A stretch of DNA of 34,317 nucleotides from a virus: positions 1-34,317 of IMG/VR virus record IMGVR_UViG_3300023284_001620. The stretch is one strand, 5' to 3'. The translations under genes were made by a program, and so were the position numbers. Positions 23,110-30,328 of the stretch are shown here, piece by piece (the first letter of the stretch is position 1; every line of letters starts with the position of its first letter). The notes beneath the pieces are model-generated. The model was not told the DNA's origin. It searched no databases and worked only from the letters and a program-made list of their open reading frames with translations.

Positions 23110-23492
23110 TAGTTCCGCGTCACCGGCGCCGCATCGTCCGGCAGGTCTTTCAGGAAGTGAATTTTCTCCTGACCGGCGATCATCTTCAGCGCCTGTTTCA
23201 CGTACCCCTGGTGACCCTCCGTCGGATCCTCCAGTTCGACCTGGTGCTTTCGCATCACCAGCGCCGTCGCATCGGCGAATCGTTCGACAGTCTGTTTTCC
23301 GACCTTAAATGCGTACTGTTCGACCGGAGTCCGTCGCAGACCATGTCGAAACTCGGGCTTCCAGCCGATCTTCGTGATCGGCGTCGACAGTTGCTTTTCC
23401 TCCTTGTCACGACCCTTACCCCGGATCGTCACGATATATCGGGTCGGCGAAGCCGCCGTACCCGTCCGATGGATTGTATCAACCTTCGGCAT
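23109..23492 (-). CDS. Hypothetical basic protein, 127 residues
   Basis: Beta-rich start (PTRYIVTIRGKGRDKEEKQL), basic overall. AAGGAG precedes the ATG. GC content seems higher than in flanking genes, as in the array-side genes, which may signal separate acquisition. No function recognised. Confidence 0.55.
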   Translation of the reverse strand: MPKVDTIHRTGTAASPTRYIVTIRGKGRDKEEKQLSTPITKIGWKPEFRHGLRRTPVEQYAFKVGKQTVERFADATALVMRKHQVELEDPTEGHQGYVKQALKMIAGQEKIHFLKDLPDDAAPVTRN

Positions 23493-23586
23493 TTTACTCT
23501 CCTTTTCCTTTCCTCGGAGACCGCGGTATGCAGTCTCATCTATTTAGCAATACCAACCGTGTCAGTATTATCTAAATTATTAATAC

Positions 23587-23889
23587 CTATCCCGTTCCAT
23601 TGGGCAAGTATTTATCTTCGTCGAATATAGCCGTTACCAGGCCCAGTCCTTTCGAATATGGGCCTTGGTCTGGACCGATTGTTGCAACCAGGTCCGCCAT
23701 CAGTTGGCTTGTTTTTGATGGGTAGAGGGAGTCAAACACCTTCCACAGTAGACCGTCGTCGTTTCCCGTCCGGTCTGTGTAGGGAATCCCTCGGATTTGA
23801 ACTGACTTGTACCAGTCCTGTTGGCCGGCCTTCCTAATTACTAGGACGCCGTCTTGGCCACAATTTGGCAGGTAAAGATCGTAGTACAT
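23587..23889 (-). CDS. Hypothetical protein, 100 residues, with own promoter
   Basis: It begins MYYDLYLPNCGQDGVLVI and has mixed alpha/beta composition. Very good AGGAGGG site and a consensus promoter 18 bases upstream (23907-23935), so it is strongly expressed, probably early. Function unknown. Confidence 0.6.
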   Translation of the reverse strand: MYYDLYLPNCGQDGVLVIRKAGQQDWYKSVQIRGIPYTDRTGNDDGLLWKVFDSLYPSKTSQLMADLVATIGPDQGPYSKGLGLVTAIFDEDKYLPNGTG

Positions 23890-23906
23890 TGTGCCCTCCT
23901 ATGGTT

Positions 23907-23935
23907 ATTATACCACATTACGGGCACCTTGTCAA
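23907..23935 (-). promoter_or_regulatory. Consensus sigma-70 promoter
   Basis: On the minus strand TTGACA, 17 bases, TATAAT: perfect hexamers and spacing. It drives the 23587-23889 gene. The stop codon of the upstream small gene lies inside the -35 box. No upstream element like that of the other early promoters is seen. Confidence 0.9.
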
Positions 23936-24075
23936 CGTTCTAGTTTCTCTAGTTTTTCCTTCCAGTTCTCCCTAACACCATCCAGGGTCTCTTCGGCTTC
24001 CCTGCCTGTGAGTATTACCGCTCCTGCGAAAACCAAGAATAGCGCCAAGAAGCCCAGGTAGACTTTTCCGCGCAT
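23932..24075 (-). CDS. Small membrane protein (47 residues)
   Basis: An N-terminal hydrophobic span (LGFLALFLVFAGAVILTG) is followed by a charged helix (LDGVRENWKEKLEKLER). GGAGAGG before the ATG. The TGA stop overlaps the -35 of the next promoter. Function unknown. Confidence 0.55.
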   Translation of the reverse strand: MRGKVYLGFLALFLVFAGAVILTGREAEETLDGVRENWKEKLEKLER

Positions 24076-24092
24076 AATCCTCTCCTTGAGAG

Positions 24093-24350
24093 TTATACAC
24101 CCCCAGTCTGCTCCCTCTCCTTCTGCATTAGATCAATTTCATATCCTAAGACTTCTGCCATCAATTCGGCTTCATTTACCTTAGGATTAGAGTGTCCGTA
24201 AAACCAGTATTTTATAGTGTTCGCGGGAATCCTTATCCCGTGCTTCTTCTGTATCAATTGCTCTAGATCCCGTGGGGTAAGTTTCTTCTCCTTCATAATT
24301 ACCCGCAGTTCCTTGGTAATCCAGTGCATTCCGTTGGGTTTGGGTGGCAT
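24093..24350 (-). CDS. Cro/CI-type HTH regulator
   Basis: 85 residues. The middle, KKLTPRDLEQLIQKKHGIRI followed by PANTIKYWFYGHSNP, is an XRE/Cro-like helix-turn-helix with a flanking helix at NEAELMAEVLGYEIDL. Short enough to be a Cro-like repressor or a phage anti-repressor-type regulator. Its ATG follows the upstream stop directly (TAAATG), implying coupling. Operators unknown. Confidence 0.6.
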   Translation of the reverse strand: MPPKPNGMHWITKELRVIMKEKKLTPRDLEQLIQKKHGIRIPANTIKYWFYGHSNPKVNEAELMAEVLGYEIDLMQKEREQTGGV

Positions 24351-24614
24351 TTAATCAGACCCAATTTTATCTAACTCTTCTTCCGCGTATGTATCTAATC
24401 CGTCGTCCCAAGTATGTTCTGTTGCAACGGTCGGCACCCCGTCCAACATCCCGTTCACCACCCTCAGTGCATCTTCTTCCCTGGCAAACCGACAAGCCTG
24501 GTTCACATCCTCGCTGAAAATTAGCACCGCGGCTCCTGTCCACCACTTCGGCCCCTCCCCTTCAACGGGTTCCCCAAATTCTATCAGCCAGCCTATCTCT
24601 TGGTTCATCGTCAT
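24351..24614 (-). CDS. Hypothetical acidic protein, 87 residues
   Basis: From the ATG at 24614 (GAGGAAGA upstream; overlaps the preceding stop as ATGA). A longer reading to 24695 is rejected because it lies in the coding part of the upstream gene. Soluble protein with conserved Trp residues (WLIEFGEPVEGEGPKWWTG) and an acidic tail. Function unknown. Confidence 0.5.
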   Translation of the reverse strand: MTMNQEIGWLIEFGEPVEGEGPKWWTGAAVLIFSEDVNQACRFAREEDALRVVNGMLDGVPTVATEHTWDDGLDTYAEEELDKIGSD

Positions 24615-25009
24615 ATTCTTCCTCTTATCCTTCCATACAGTTCTGGTGTCTTCGTTTGGAATGGATTTTTCTTGATTTCTTTCCATTCCTTCCACACCAG
24701 TTTAAAATGCGGGGGTACCAAAGAAGCCGCGGGTGGGATAGGACACCGGACACTTATTATTTGCCTCCTCCTGTTCCACCTCCAGTGTGATACCCTCATT
24801 GGCTTCCATGTAATTTGTGAGCCCTCCCTTATCAGTAATTGCTCTAAATCCACTCTCTCCCTTTCTCCCAAGTTTAAGATTTTTAGGTCCAGCTCGGTCG
24901 TATAACTATATCTTCCTGTCGGATGTTCTACTATTTGAAATTCATCGACCGGAACATCGCTCTTCACCAGTGAAAAATCATACAGAGGATTTGTTAGACT
25001 CACCATCAT
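24611..25009 (-). CDS. Hypothetical protein, 132 residues
   Basis: Coupled to both neighbours by ATGA overlaps. Beta-rich N-terminal half, basic C-terminus (FKLVWKEWKEIKKNP...). No domain recognised. Confidence 0.5.
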   Translation of the reverse strand: MMVSLTNPLYDFSLVKSDVPVDEFQIVEHPTGRYSYTTELDLKILNLGERERVDLEQLLIREGSQITWKPMRVSHWRWNRRRQIISVRCPIPPAASLVPPHFKLVWKEWKEIKKNPFQTKTPELYGRIRGRI

Positions 25010-25419
25010 TTTCGTCCGAAGATACGCCCGGTTATCGTTGCTTCTCTCAGCTTCGTTGGAAGATAATCTGTCTCCCCTCTTACATGAATCCTTATACTTG
25101 GTTTCCGGTCACCAAATTCTAGCAGGGGCACGTCCTCTATAATCAGTGTTCCGTCTCTGCATCTCCAATAGGAAGCCCCTAATTCCCCCCATTTCGTACC
25201 AACCATTGGCCCCTGCGGCTTTAGTTCTATCTTAATTACTCCCGTTAATTTCCCCTGCCCATTCCAGCAGTTCCCTAGAATGTACGTCGCAGACCAAGCA
25301 TAGGTGCAGATTACTGTATAAGATCCTCCCTGTGGAGGAGCTGATGATCTAGTTTCCTTTATTTCTTCCTTCGCTGGTACCAGCGTACTTTCCAGCAGCA
25401 TCGTAAAAACTAGGCTCAA
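25006..25419 (-). CDS. Hypothetical protein, possible N-terminal signal
   Basis: 137 residues. It likely starts at a TTG that overlaps the stop of the previous gene; an ATG six codons later is an alternative. A short hydrophobic start is followed by a beta-rich domain with Cys residues (VICTYAWSATYILGNC, YWRCRDG), perhaps forming a disulfide, so export is possible. Function unknown. Confidence 0.45.
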   Translation of the reverse strand: MSLVFTMLLESTLVPAKEEIKETRSSAPPQGGSYTVICTYAWSATYILGNCWNGQGKLTGVIKIELKPQGPMVGTKWGELGASYWRCRDGTLIIEDVPLLEFGDRKPSIRIHVRGETDYLPTKLREATITGRIFGRK

Positions 25420-25688
25420 TCCCGCCCCCGTATTTTAAATGTTTCCTGCCTCTTCTTTGTGGCTTTCGTTTGCGCTATATATGGTCCTGGTCCCTTGAGA
25501 TCGCTTAGTCGGGGTCCCTCTATGACATTAATTGCCTTAGAAAGATTTCCAATTGCTTTGACCAAATCGTCCATCGAAGCACCCGCAGCTTGTACAGCTC
25601 TCACAGTATCTAGAGTTAAGCGTAGAGAGTGTCCCTGGTCTCGCTTTTTCTTCCAGAGACTCCTGTATCTCTCTTTCAACTTCAACAC
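25416..25688 (-). CDS. Hypothetical basic protein, 90 residues
   Basis: Read from a GTG at 25688 with GAGG eight bases upstream. The basic start (KLKERYRSLWKKKRDQ) is followed by a helical part (VRAVQAAGASMDDLVKAIGN) and a basic tail. Coupled to the next gene. Function unknown. Confidence 0.45.
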   Translation of the reverse strand: MLKLKERYRSLWKKKRDQGHSLRLTLDTVRAVQAAGASMDDLVKAIGNLSKAINVIEGPRLSDLKGPGPYIAQTKATKKRQETFKIRGRD

Positions 25689-25711
25689 TGGTTCAACCTC
25701 GTTGGGTCGGG

Positions 25712-26008
25712 TTATATTTCATCACAAAGTCTCTTCCCGTCCTCTTTGGCGTCTTTTTCGTGTTTTCCCGTCGTGTGCTTCTCACAGTAGGAACTCGTTC
25801 TGCTAATCGTATCCTCCCCGCATTTACAGGCATCGTTCATCGTCGGTTCCCCATCGATATGCTGACATTTTTCAAATAGTATTGGATCTGGTGTAAATCC
25901 CCCGTTGAACTTTTCACCTAGCACCTTTCTTACCCTCTCACGGTGTTTCCTGCGGTAAGACTTTCCTCCCAAGCCCTCTCCTATGGGTTCATCGTCAAAC
26001 ACTCCCAT
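25712..26008 (-). CDS. Zinc-binding protein, GcrA-like C-terminus
   Basis: 98 residues. The C-terminal half has FEKCQHIDGEPTMNDACKCG, then SYCEKH. This Cys/His arrangement resembles the 'C..pigdp...f.fC....sYC..H' end of GcrA-family regulators, but no N-terminal 'W...LW..G.s..qIA' is seen; instead a basic helical part (YRRKHRERVRKVLGEKF) is present. May be a phage transcription or DNA-binding factor. GcrA is typical of Alphaproteobacteria and their phages, a weak host hint. Confidence 0.4.
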   Translation of the reverse strand: MGVFDDEPIGEGLGGKSYRRKHRERVRKVLGEKFNGGFTPDPILFEKCQHIDGEPTMNDACKCGEDTISRTSSYCEKHTTGKHEKDAKEDGKRLCDEI

Positions 26009-26077
26009 TTCACACCTTTAACCTTTCGATCCGACTTTTAATACCTCTAGAAAGGGAATCTTCGCCGCATCTTCTTC

Positions 26078-26115
26078 CAAAAAGAAACCCTCCCCCAAAC
26101 ACACAGAGGAGGGTT
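26078..26115 (-). terminator. Rho-independent terminator
   Basis: On the minus strand AACCCTCC pairs with GGAGGGTT (8 bp; loop about 14 bases), followed directly by TCTTTTT. It lies 20 bases after the stop of the 26135-26392 gene, closing the operon that starts at the promoter at 26.6 kb. Confidence 0.8.
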
Positions 26116-26134
26116 CGAATTCCTTCCTTAAGTA

Positions 26135-26392
26135 CTAGAAGTTCTTCGTCGTTCCAAACGTAAAACCGTTCACTTTCCTCCGAACTTCTTGCCTCTTTTG
26201 AGTCCTGGAGAACGCTTCCTCTGCGGTAGCCTTGTCTCCAGTTCTGCCAGTTTCTTGTGAGGAGTAGGTTTCTCCCTCGACCATCGTCGTCATGCAGACC
26301 ACGAACTGGCCGGATGGTTGATAATCTTGGAAAAATTGCTCTTGCTTTTTCACGGGATCATCCTCCCCTGGCTCAGTACCAAAATAGTTCAA
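26135..26392 (-). CDS. Hypothetical protein, 85 residues
   Basis: Likely starts at a TTG overlapping the stop of the upstream gene (coupled). Polar and acidic start, central part FVVCMTTMVEGETYSSQETG, and a C-terminal helix with Arg and Lys. Function unknown. Last gene before a terminator. Confidence 0.45.
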   Translation of the reverse strand: MNYFGTEPGEDDPVKKQEQFFQDYQPSGQFVVCMTTMVEGETYSSQETGRTGDKATAEEAFSRTQKRQEVRRKVNGFTFGTTKNF

Positions 26393-26583
26393 AAGATTTC
26401 ATTGATCTTTTCCCAAATACGATCGCGTTCCTGCGACGCCATCACACCACCAAGAGACAAGGCAGCTTCGGCGTCCTTTTGTGTCGAAAACATCGGTCGA
26501 ACTACGCCGTGAGTTTCAATATCAATATACCACTGGTGGTCGCTAAAACAGGCAGTATCTCTTTTTATTTCGTAGGTTCCCAT
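26389..26583 (-). CDS. Small protein of the repeated promoter cassette
   Basis: 64 residues from the ATG at 26583, preceded by AGGAAA; the apparent ATG 18 bases upstream belongs to the leader. It starts MGTYEIKRDTACFSDHQWYI, and its first codons resemble those of the 30669-31022 gene (MGTYEQKID). C-terminal helix. Its promoter region is a near copy of that at 31.3 kb. Function unknown. Confidence 0.55.
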   Translation of the reverse strand: MGTYEIKRDTACFSDHQWYIDIETHGVVRPMFSTQKDAEAALSLGGVMASQERDRIWEKINEIF

Positions 26584-26614
26584 TTTCCTAGTCCCTTCCA
26601 TTCCTTGTATACTA

Positions 26615-26642
26615 TATATAAGAACTTTTACCGCCTTGTCAA
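26615..26642 (-). promoter_or_regulatory. Promoter of repeated module (copy A)
   Basis: Minus strand TTGACA, 16 bases, TATATA. The leader and flanks are nearly identical to those at 31251-31279, which has a 17-base spacer. It drives the 26389-26583 gene. Confidence 0.8.
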
Positions 26643-26653
26643 CCTTTTAATCC

Positions 26654-26693
26654 ATGCACTCCGTGCAGAACTGGTATGCTCTCGGTGCAGAAC
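26654..26693. promoter_or_regulatory. Direct-repeat operator upstream of promoter copy A
   Basis: Two copies of an 18-base motif, ATGCWCTCSGTGCAGAAC, 22 bases apart (two helical turns), just upstream of the -35 box. The nearer copy contains the perfect palindrome TGCAC-TCC-GTGCA. Likely a site for a dimeric regulator; the identical pair recurs at 31291-31330. Confidence 0.65.
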
Positions 26694-26742
26694 CTACGCT
26701 TTCACTCATCGGGTGTCTTAGTTGCATCGGCATTTGGAAATG

Positions 26743-27006
26743 TTATGCCTCCAATCGAAAGGGTGGTTGTTTTCTTGGTTCTGAATGCACGATCTGCCGG
26801 GTTCCTTTCAATTCGCCCTGCCGCCTTAACAGGGTTAAAATTGTCTTCTTCCCTTCATAGGGAAATTCAATCTTTTCTACGTTCAATGATAGTCGTGCGG
26901 GCGCCTCTAACTCCTCTCTCGCCCGCGCTCTTACAAATTTGACTGCTTCCGGACGAGACCCAAACCAATTTTGGTTCCCATCCACTGTTACCCGCCAGAA
27001 TATCAT
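26743..27006 (-). CDS. Hypothetical basic protein, 87 residues
   Basis: A strong GGAGG precedes the ATG. Beta-rich start (MIFWRVTVDGNQNWFGSRPE), a helix (VKFVRARAREELEA), then a basic tail. It may bind nucleic acid. Last gene before the duplicated operator module; it probably shares the operon of the SprT gene. Confidence 0.5.
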   Translation of the reverse strand: MIFWRVTVDGNQNWFGSRPEAVKFVRARAREELEAPARLSLNVEKIEFPYEGKKTILTLLRRQGELKGTRQIVHSEPRKQPPFRLEA

Positions 27007-27012
27007 TTCTTT

Positions 27013-27576
27013 CTACCTCCATAGTCCAATATACCCTGAATTTGGGTGGTCGGTAATTATTATCCTCCCCGCACATTTCTTGTGCACTCTCGGAGATCCA
27101 AATCTCCTGCTCCGTCGAAAGGTAAAACCACAGCTGCTACATTTATATTCTACCGACAGCACGTTCTCCGTTTGTACTCGCAGTGCCCGTGGGGCCACTC
27201 GTTCTGGTTCAAACCCAAACGCTGCGAGGGTCTTCTTCCAATTTTGCCCGTGTCCTTTTTCTCCAAACAGCCAGTAAGCCACAAAGTGGGCTATTTCGTG
27301 AAATAGCGTGTTCTCGAAATCTTCTCTGTTCTCCGCTTCAAATAGCTCCTCGTGTATTGTCAGCTCATTAAGATCTCTCGACGCCTGGCCCCATTGCCCC
27401 GTCCATTGTGTGTTCTTCATCAGCCGGATAGCCAAGACCTTCTCCCGAGTTTCGTTCGGCCCATCCAGCAATTTATCCAGTCCGTTAAACAGGGTTTCGA
27501 ATTGCTTGGCTGTCAACTGGCCTTGCAGCATTCCTACAAATTCGTAGCCTCTGCGTCGTCTCGATCGGATTGTCAT
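27013..27576 (-). CDS. SprT-like zinc metallopeptidase
   Basis: 187 residues. Residues about 90-110 contain FHEIAHFVAYWLFGEKGHGQNW, the HExxH site with the third His in the downstream 'HG..W', as in SprT/Spartan-type peptidases. The C-terminus carries a zinc ribbon (KCSSCGFTFRRSRR, then HKKCAGRI). Family members cut DNA-crosslinked proteins; in phage the substrate is unknown. An AGGA site before the ATG overlaps the stop of the preceding gene. In an operon starting at 28.05 kb. Confidence 0.85.
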   Translation of the reverse strand: MTIRSRRRRGYEFVGMLQGQLTAKQFETLFNGLDKLLDGPNETREKVLAIRLMKNTQWTGQWGQASRDLNELTIHEELFEAENREDFENTLFHEIAHFVAYWLFGEKGHGQNWKKTLAAFGFEPERVAPRALRVQTENVLSVEYKCSSCGFTFRRSRRFGSPRVHKKCAGRIIITDHPNSGYIGLWR

Positions 27577-27577
27577 C

Positions 27578-28018
27578 TTAGAATCCTGCCCGTTTCATCC
27601 GCTTGGCTTCAACCTCCCCCAATACAACCTTCCGACCAATAACTTTTTCCGCCTTCTTCCACTCCTTCATGATCTTGGCCCGAGCTCGACGAATTCCAGT
27701 CATCGACATCTCTCCATCACACGATAAATTCTCAGGTGACAGGGCAACAGCCAACTCGTCGAGCTTATCCCACGCCCAAGTTCCCGGAGTCTGCGCATCA
27801 CAAAAATCTTGCACATATTTCTTAATTGCCGCCATCGTTGTCGGCTCGTCAATTTCCTCCAAACGGGGTGAGCACCAAACCTTTGTTCCCACCAGACGAA
27901 AACCCGTCTTCTCTCGGATTGCAAATCCGACGAGCTTCTCGTCCGCATGTATCACGTAGCGAGGTACACCCGTATTGTGTGCTGAAAGAGTTTCCAATTT
28001 CGCTGTCACTTTGGTCAT
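27578..28018 (-). CDS. Hypothetical protein, 146 residues, promoter-proximal
   Basis: Mixed alpha/beta (GVPRYVIHADEKLVGFAI; IKKYVQDFCDAQTPG), with basic helices at the C-terminus. First gene after a consensus promoter (28054-28082), so strongly expressed early. No domain recognised. Confidence 0.55.
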   Translation of the reverse strand: MTKVTAKLETLSAHNTGVPRYVIHADEKLVGFAIREKTGFRLVGTKVWCSPRLEEIDEPTTMAAIKKYVQDFCDAQTPGTWAWDKLDELAVALSPENLSCDGEMSMTGIRRARAKIMKEWKKAEKVIGRKVVLGEVEAKRMKRAGF

Positions 28019-28053
28019 TTTTCCGTTCCTTAACTAGTGGTTTCTTATGTCCT

Positions 28054-28082
28054 ATTATACCATATTCCACTAGTATAGTCAA
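28054..28082 (-). promoter_or_regulatory. Consensus early promoter (module C)
   Basis: Minus strand TTGACT, 17 bases, TATAAT. Drives the 27578 gene and SprT. Shares a fixed upstream element with the promoters at 30.2 and 31.9 kb. Confidence 0.9.
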
Positions 28083-28091
28083 CTAGTCTCT

Positions 28092-28153
28092 CCTAGTGAC
28101 TTCCACCTTCATCTTCCTGGATTGTGTTATTTCCTCTATGGTAGTTTGGGAAC
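28092..28153. promoter_or_regulatory. Conserved upstream element of promoter module C
   Basis: Minus strand TGGAAGTCACTRGG nine bases before the -35, and GTTCCCAAA about 40 bases further upstream. The same two boxes at the same distances occur at 30239-30301 and 31931-31993. Confidence 0.65.
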
Positions 28154-28165
28154 TTTTCCAGCGAT

Positions 28166-28300
28166 CTACCGAATTCGCAGCATTTCCGCTGCGGTATTTA
28201 AGGAGCTTTGCGCCTCCAACATTACCTCAGCGGCCGGCCAGAACACCGTTGCGAACAGTATTCCCCATATCGACAGTATTATGGCACCGTTTCGAGTCAC
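28166..28300 (-). CDS. Small single-pass membrane protein (44 residues)
   Basis: Best start is the GTG at 28300, overlapping the upstream stop (GTGA) with AGGGA before it; an ATG at 28381 would lie deep in the other gene. One hydrophobic span (AIILSIWGILFATVFWPAAE), then a charged, Ala-rich end. Function unknown. Confidence 0.45.
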   Translation of the reverse strand: MTRNGAIILSIWGILFATVFWPAAEVMLEAQSSLNTAAEMLRIR

Positions 28301-28521
28301 CGCCAGTAGTCCCTGTAGTGCTTCGGCTTTATCTTTCGAACCATATACGCAATCGTTCGTGACCAGGACTTCGCTTCCCACGTAGTAATGAAGTCGCCCA
28401 CATAGGTTCTTTTCGCCGTCCCCCCGTTAATCGCCAGCTGTATCAGCTGCACCGCCCGCTTCTCCGTATCGGGCCTCTCCAGTGTAACTTCCACCACCAC
28501 TCTATGTTTCCGTCTTTTCAT
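28297..28521 (-). CDS. Hypothetical basic protein, 74 residues
   Basis: Starts MKRRKHRVVVEVTLERPDTE with AAGGGGAGA upstream; beta strand then helix (EKRAVQLIQLAINGG) and a basic Tyr-rich end (IKPKHYRDYWR). Looks like a small beta-alpha-beta unit, possibly nucleic-acid binding. Coupled to the next gene. Confidence 0.5.
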   Translation of the reverse strand: MKRRKHRVVVEVTLERPDTEKRAVQLIQLAINGGTAKRTYVGDFITTWEAKSWSRTIAYMVRKIKPKHYRDYWR

Positions 28522-28672
28522 CGTTCGTCTCCCCTTCTTCTCCGTACACGATTCTATTCCCTCGTCGGTGCATTCTCCCCAAAAGTTCTTCCAGGGTAAG
28601 CAGGGGTCCAGCGTAAAGCATCAAGGAAAATGGTTTCCCTGCAGCCCGCCATTCTTTCTCTGTGATAGCCAT
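28502..28672 (-). CDS. Hypothetical small protein (56 residues)
   Basis: The frame from the ATG at 28672 (AAGGAAAG upstream) encodes MAITEKEWRAAGKPFSLMLY with a helical middle (LLTLEELLGRMHRR) and an acidic tail. It overlaps the next start by 20 bases. No function recognised. Confidence 0.45.
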   Translation of the reverse strand: MAITEKEWRAAGKPFSLMLYAGPLLTLEELLGRMHRRGNRIVYGEEGETNDEKTET

Positions 28673-28688
28673 AACTTTCCTTCACCCT

Positions 28689-28952
28689 TTAATACCTTCC
28701 GTTGCTTAGCACCGCTCGCGTCTTCACCCAGAGTACTCGAATTCCTCTTCTTCGGGCTGCTCGTTCCGCCTGCACCAGCATCGCATTCCCCCCATAGGAA
28801 CGTAGCGCTACCGCCACGCAGTTGTTTGGCGCTGCTAGGATAGTCCTGTGTATTGTTCTGGGGATATCAAAGGTTCTCAGGTCCAGCACGAAGGGTATTT
28901 CCCTCGGCAGTGGTCCTCGCCACATTCTGTGTCGCCGTACAAATTGGGTCAT
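28689..28952 (-). CDS. Hypothetical Arg-rich protein, 87 residues
   Basis: Basic protein with RTIHRTILAAPNNCVAVALR and QAERAARRRGIRVLWVKTRA, suggesting a Rossmann-like beta-alpha-beta. ATGA overlap with the upstream gene. No motif for a specific enzyme. Confidence 0.45.
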   Translation of the reverse strand: MTQFVRRHRMWRGPLPREIPFVLDLRTFDIPRTIHRTILAAPNNCVAVALRSYGGNAMLVQAERAARRRGIRVLWVKTRAVLSNGRY

Positions 28953-29182
28953 TCTTCACCGAATTCCACCACCTTACACCCCCATAGAAACGAACTCCAT
29001 CTCGCCACGGTTGGCCCGCTCTCACATCGGAGACGAACTGTCATTCTCTCTCGGGGTCGACTTCCCTCTTCCGCCAACTGTTCGAACGCTGCCACCGCAT
29101 CCCCATCCGCTGGCCACGCCTGGTCGTATCTCAGCATGTCCCATGGAAAGGGAGAATTTCCTATTACCTCGATCGTTTTCAT
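28949..29182 (-). CDS. Hypothetical protein, 77 residues
   Basis: MKTIEVIGNSPFPWDMLRYD with CAGGAGA upstream; beta-rich, acidic C-terminus. In the ATGA-coupled gene train 29442-28689. Function unknown. Confidence 0.5.
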   Translation of the reverse strand: MKTIEVIGNSPFPWDMLRYDQAWPADGDAVAAFEQLAEEGSRPRERMTVRLRCESGPTVARWSSFLWGCKVVEFGEE

Positions 29183-29424
29183 TCTCCTGGTTCCTTCAGT
29201 GTTTTACAGTTTGGACAAGCCCAACCCTTTCGAGTCTTCTTCCATCCCTGCAGTCTTGCCCTCTTCTCTAAATACCGTATCGTGTGTAAAGTTGACCCCC
29301 GTGAGTTCTTAGCTCCTGCCATCACGTTGTCGTTCCTATTCGTAAAGCAGAATGCGTCCAGTCGACCTGGATCTTTCGGTCCGTCCGACAGGACGTCACA
29401 GTGCAGCTCTATCCAGTAGGACAT
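29179..29424 (-). CDS. Hypothetical protein, 81 residues, C-terminal Cys pair
   Basis: From the ATG at 29424 (AGGGGAAGAA upstream). Pattern: IELHCDVLSDGPKDPGRLDA early and KGWACPNCKTLKEPG at the end, a possible half zinc-knuckle joined to a small alpha/beta domain. Overlaps the upstream gene by 16 bases. Confidence 0.5.
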   Translation of the reverse strand: MSYWIELHCDVLSDGPKDPGRLDAFCFTNRNDNVMAGAKNSRGSTLHTIRYLEKRARLQGWKKTRKGWACPNCKTLKEPGE

Positions 29425-29933
29425 TTCTTCCCCTGGTTCCACGGTAATTCCCAGTAAAATCGGTCGTCTTGTTTCGACCAGTCAACCTCCCTCATCAGGT
29501 CCCGCACCTTCGAAAAAACTGGCTTCCATTTCTCGAGCAGGTTTCGTTCCATATCTCCCCACGACCAGCTGGCTCCATTTTCCAGCGTCCTCATCAGGAC
29601 GTAGCTTCCCATCATTTGTTTCGGGAGGTGACGCTGGTACCGACCGAATTCCTGGCAGTACCATCCCAACTCGTTGTGGGACAGTCCTCCCAGTCGTCTC
29701 GCATCTTCGGTGGTGAACCATTCCGTTTTCTCGTTCGCCTCGTCGATCGACTTTTTCTCCCCCTCCCGAAGGATTTCGTCGTAATATTTCTTGACAGATT
29801 TCATCGTCGGGTTCCCGTAGGAGGTTCTGAAATTCCATCCGAACGAGTCTTTGGTCACCTCTCCTGGCACCTCATATTTTCCCACCATCAACTGGTAGGA
29901 GTCCGTTCCTGTTTTCGTGTGGGTCGTTTCCAT
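29409..29933 (-). CDS. Hypothetical protein, 174 residues
   Basis: The N-terminal ~55 residues (YQLMVGKYEVPGEVTKDSFG, then WNFRTSYGNPTMKSVKKYYD) resemble the whole 29943-30173 protein, suggesting a duplicated small beta-rich domain. The rest is helical and Trp-rich (WSWGDMERNLLEKWKPVFSK). AGGAGG precedes the ATG. In the operon started by the promoter at 30.2 kb. Function unknown. Confidence 0.55.
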   Translation of the reverse strand: METTHTKTGTDSYQLMVGKYEVPGEVTKDSFGWNFRTSYGNPTMKSVKKYYDEILREGEKKSIDEANEKTEWFTTEDARRLGGLSHNELGWYCQEFGRYQRHLPKQMMGSYVLMRTLENGASWSWGDMERNLLEKWKPVFSKVRDLMREVDWSKQDDRFYWELPWNQGKKCPTG

Positions 29934-29942
29934 TTTCCCCTC

Positions 29943-30173
29943 CTAGAAATTCATTTCGAATTCATCGGCATCGGCCCACTCGACCGACGTCCGCACCTGC
30001 CGCTTCACGTCGTTGAGAGATTTCGCTACCCCTTCGACTTCCGGCTCTTCGGAAGTTTCGATCTGGAATTTCCATCCCCAGCTGATCCGCTCCGCGGTTC
30101 CAATTTTCTTCCCGTTCAAAATAATCCACTTCGAATGGGAGTCTTTCCGGTCTAATTTTACTTCGTAGTTCAT
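29943..30173 (-). CDS. Hypothetical small protein (76 residues), promoter-proximal
   Basis: Start at the ATG at 30173 (AAAGGA upstream); an upstream reading would cross the promoter. Pattern: KWIILNGKKIGTAERISWGW, KFQI, then a helix (AKSLNDVKRQVRTSVEW). Related to the N-terminal domain of the next gene (see 29409-29933). Probably a strongly expressed early orphan. Confidence 0.55.
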   Translation of the reverse strand: MNYEVKLDRKDSHSKWIILNGKKIGTAERISWGWKFQIETSEEPEVEGVAKSLNDVKRQVRTSVEWADADEFEMNF

Positions 30174-30200
30174 TTGGGTTTCCTTTCTCATCATGTCACT

Positions 30201-30229
30201 ATTATAACATGTTTCCCTAGTAATGTCAA
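30201..30229 (-). promoter_or_regulatory. Consensus early promoter (module B)
   Basis: Minus strand TTGACA, 17 bases, TATAAT: perfect. Drives genes 30173 downward. Confidence 0.92.
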
Positions 30230-30238
30230 CAATCCTAT

Positions 30239-30301
30239 CCCAGTGACTTCCACTAACGTTTTCAGGGTCTCTTCCCCTGACAGGATTGCACATTTGGGAA
30301 C
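30239..30301. promoter_or_regulatory. Conserved upstream element of promoter module B
   Basis: TGGAAGTCACTGGG starts nine bases before the -35 and GTTCCCAAA lies about 40 bases beyond, as in modules A and C. A small CAGGG/CCCTG hairpin lies between them in this copy only. Confidence 0.65.
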
Positions 30302-30328
30302 TTTTTCGGTCACCCCCATAATTGGAGC

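Noticed and set aside
29943-30293. 116-residue reading starting upstream of the promoter
   Set aside because: It would start upstream of a perfect promoter and contain its boxes as codons; the ATG at 30173 has a good site.
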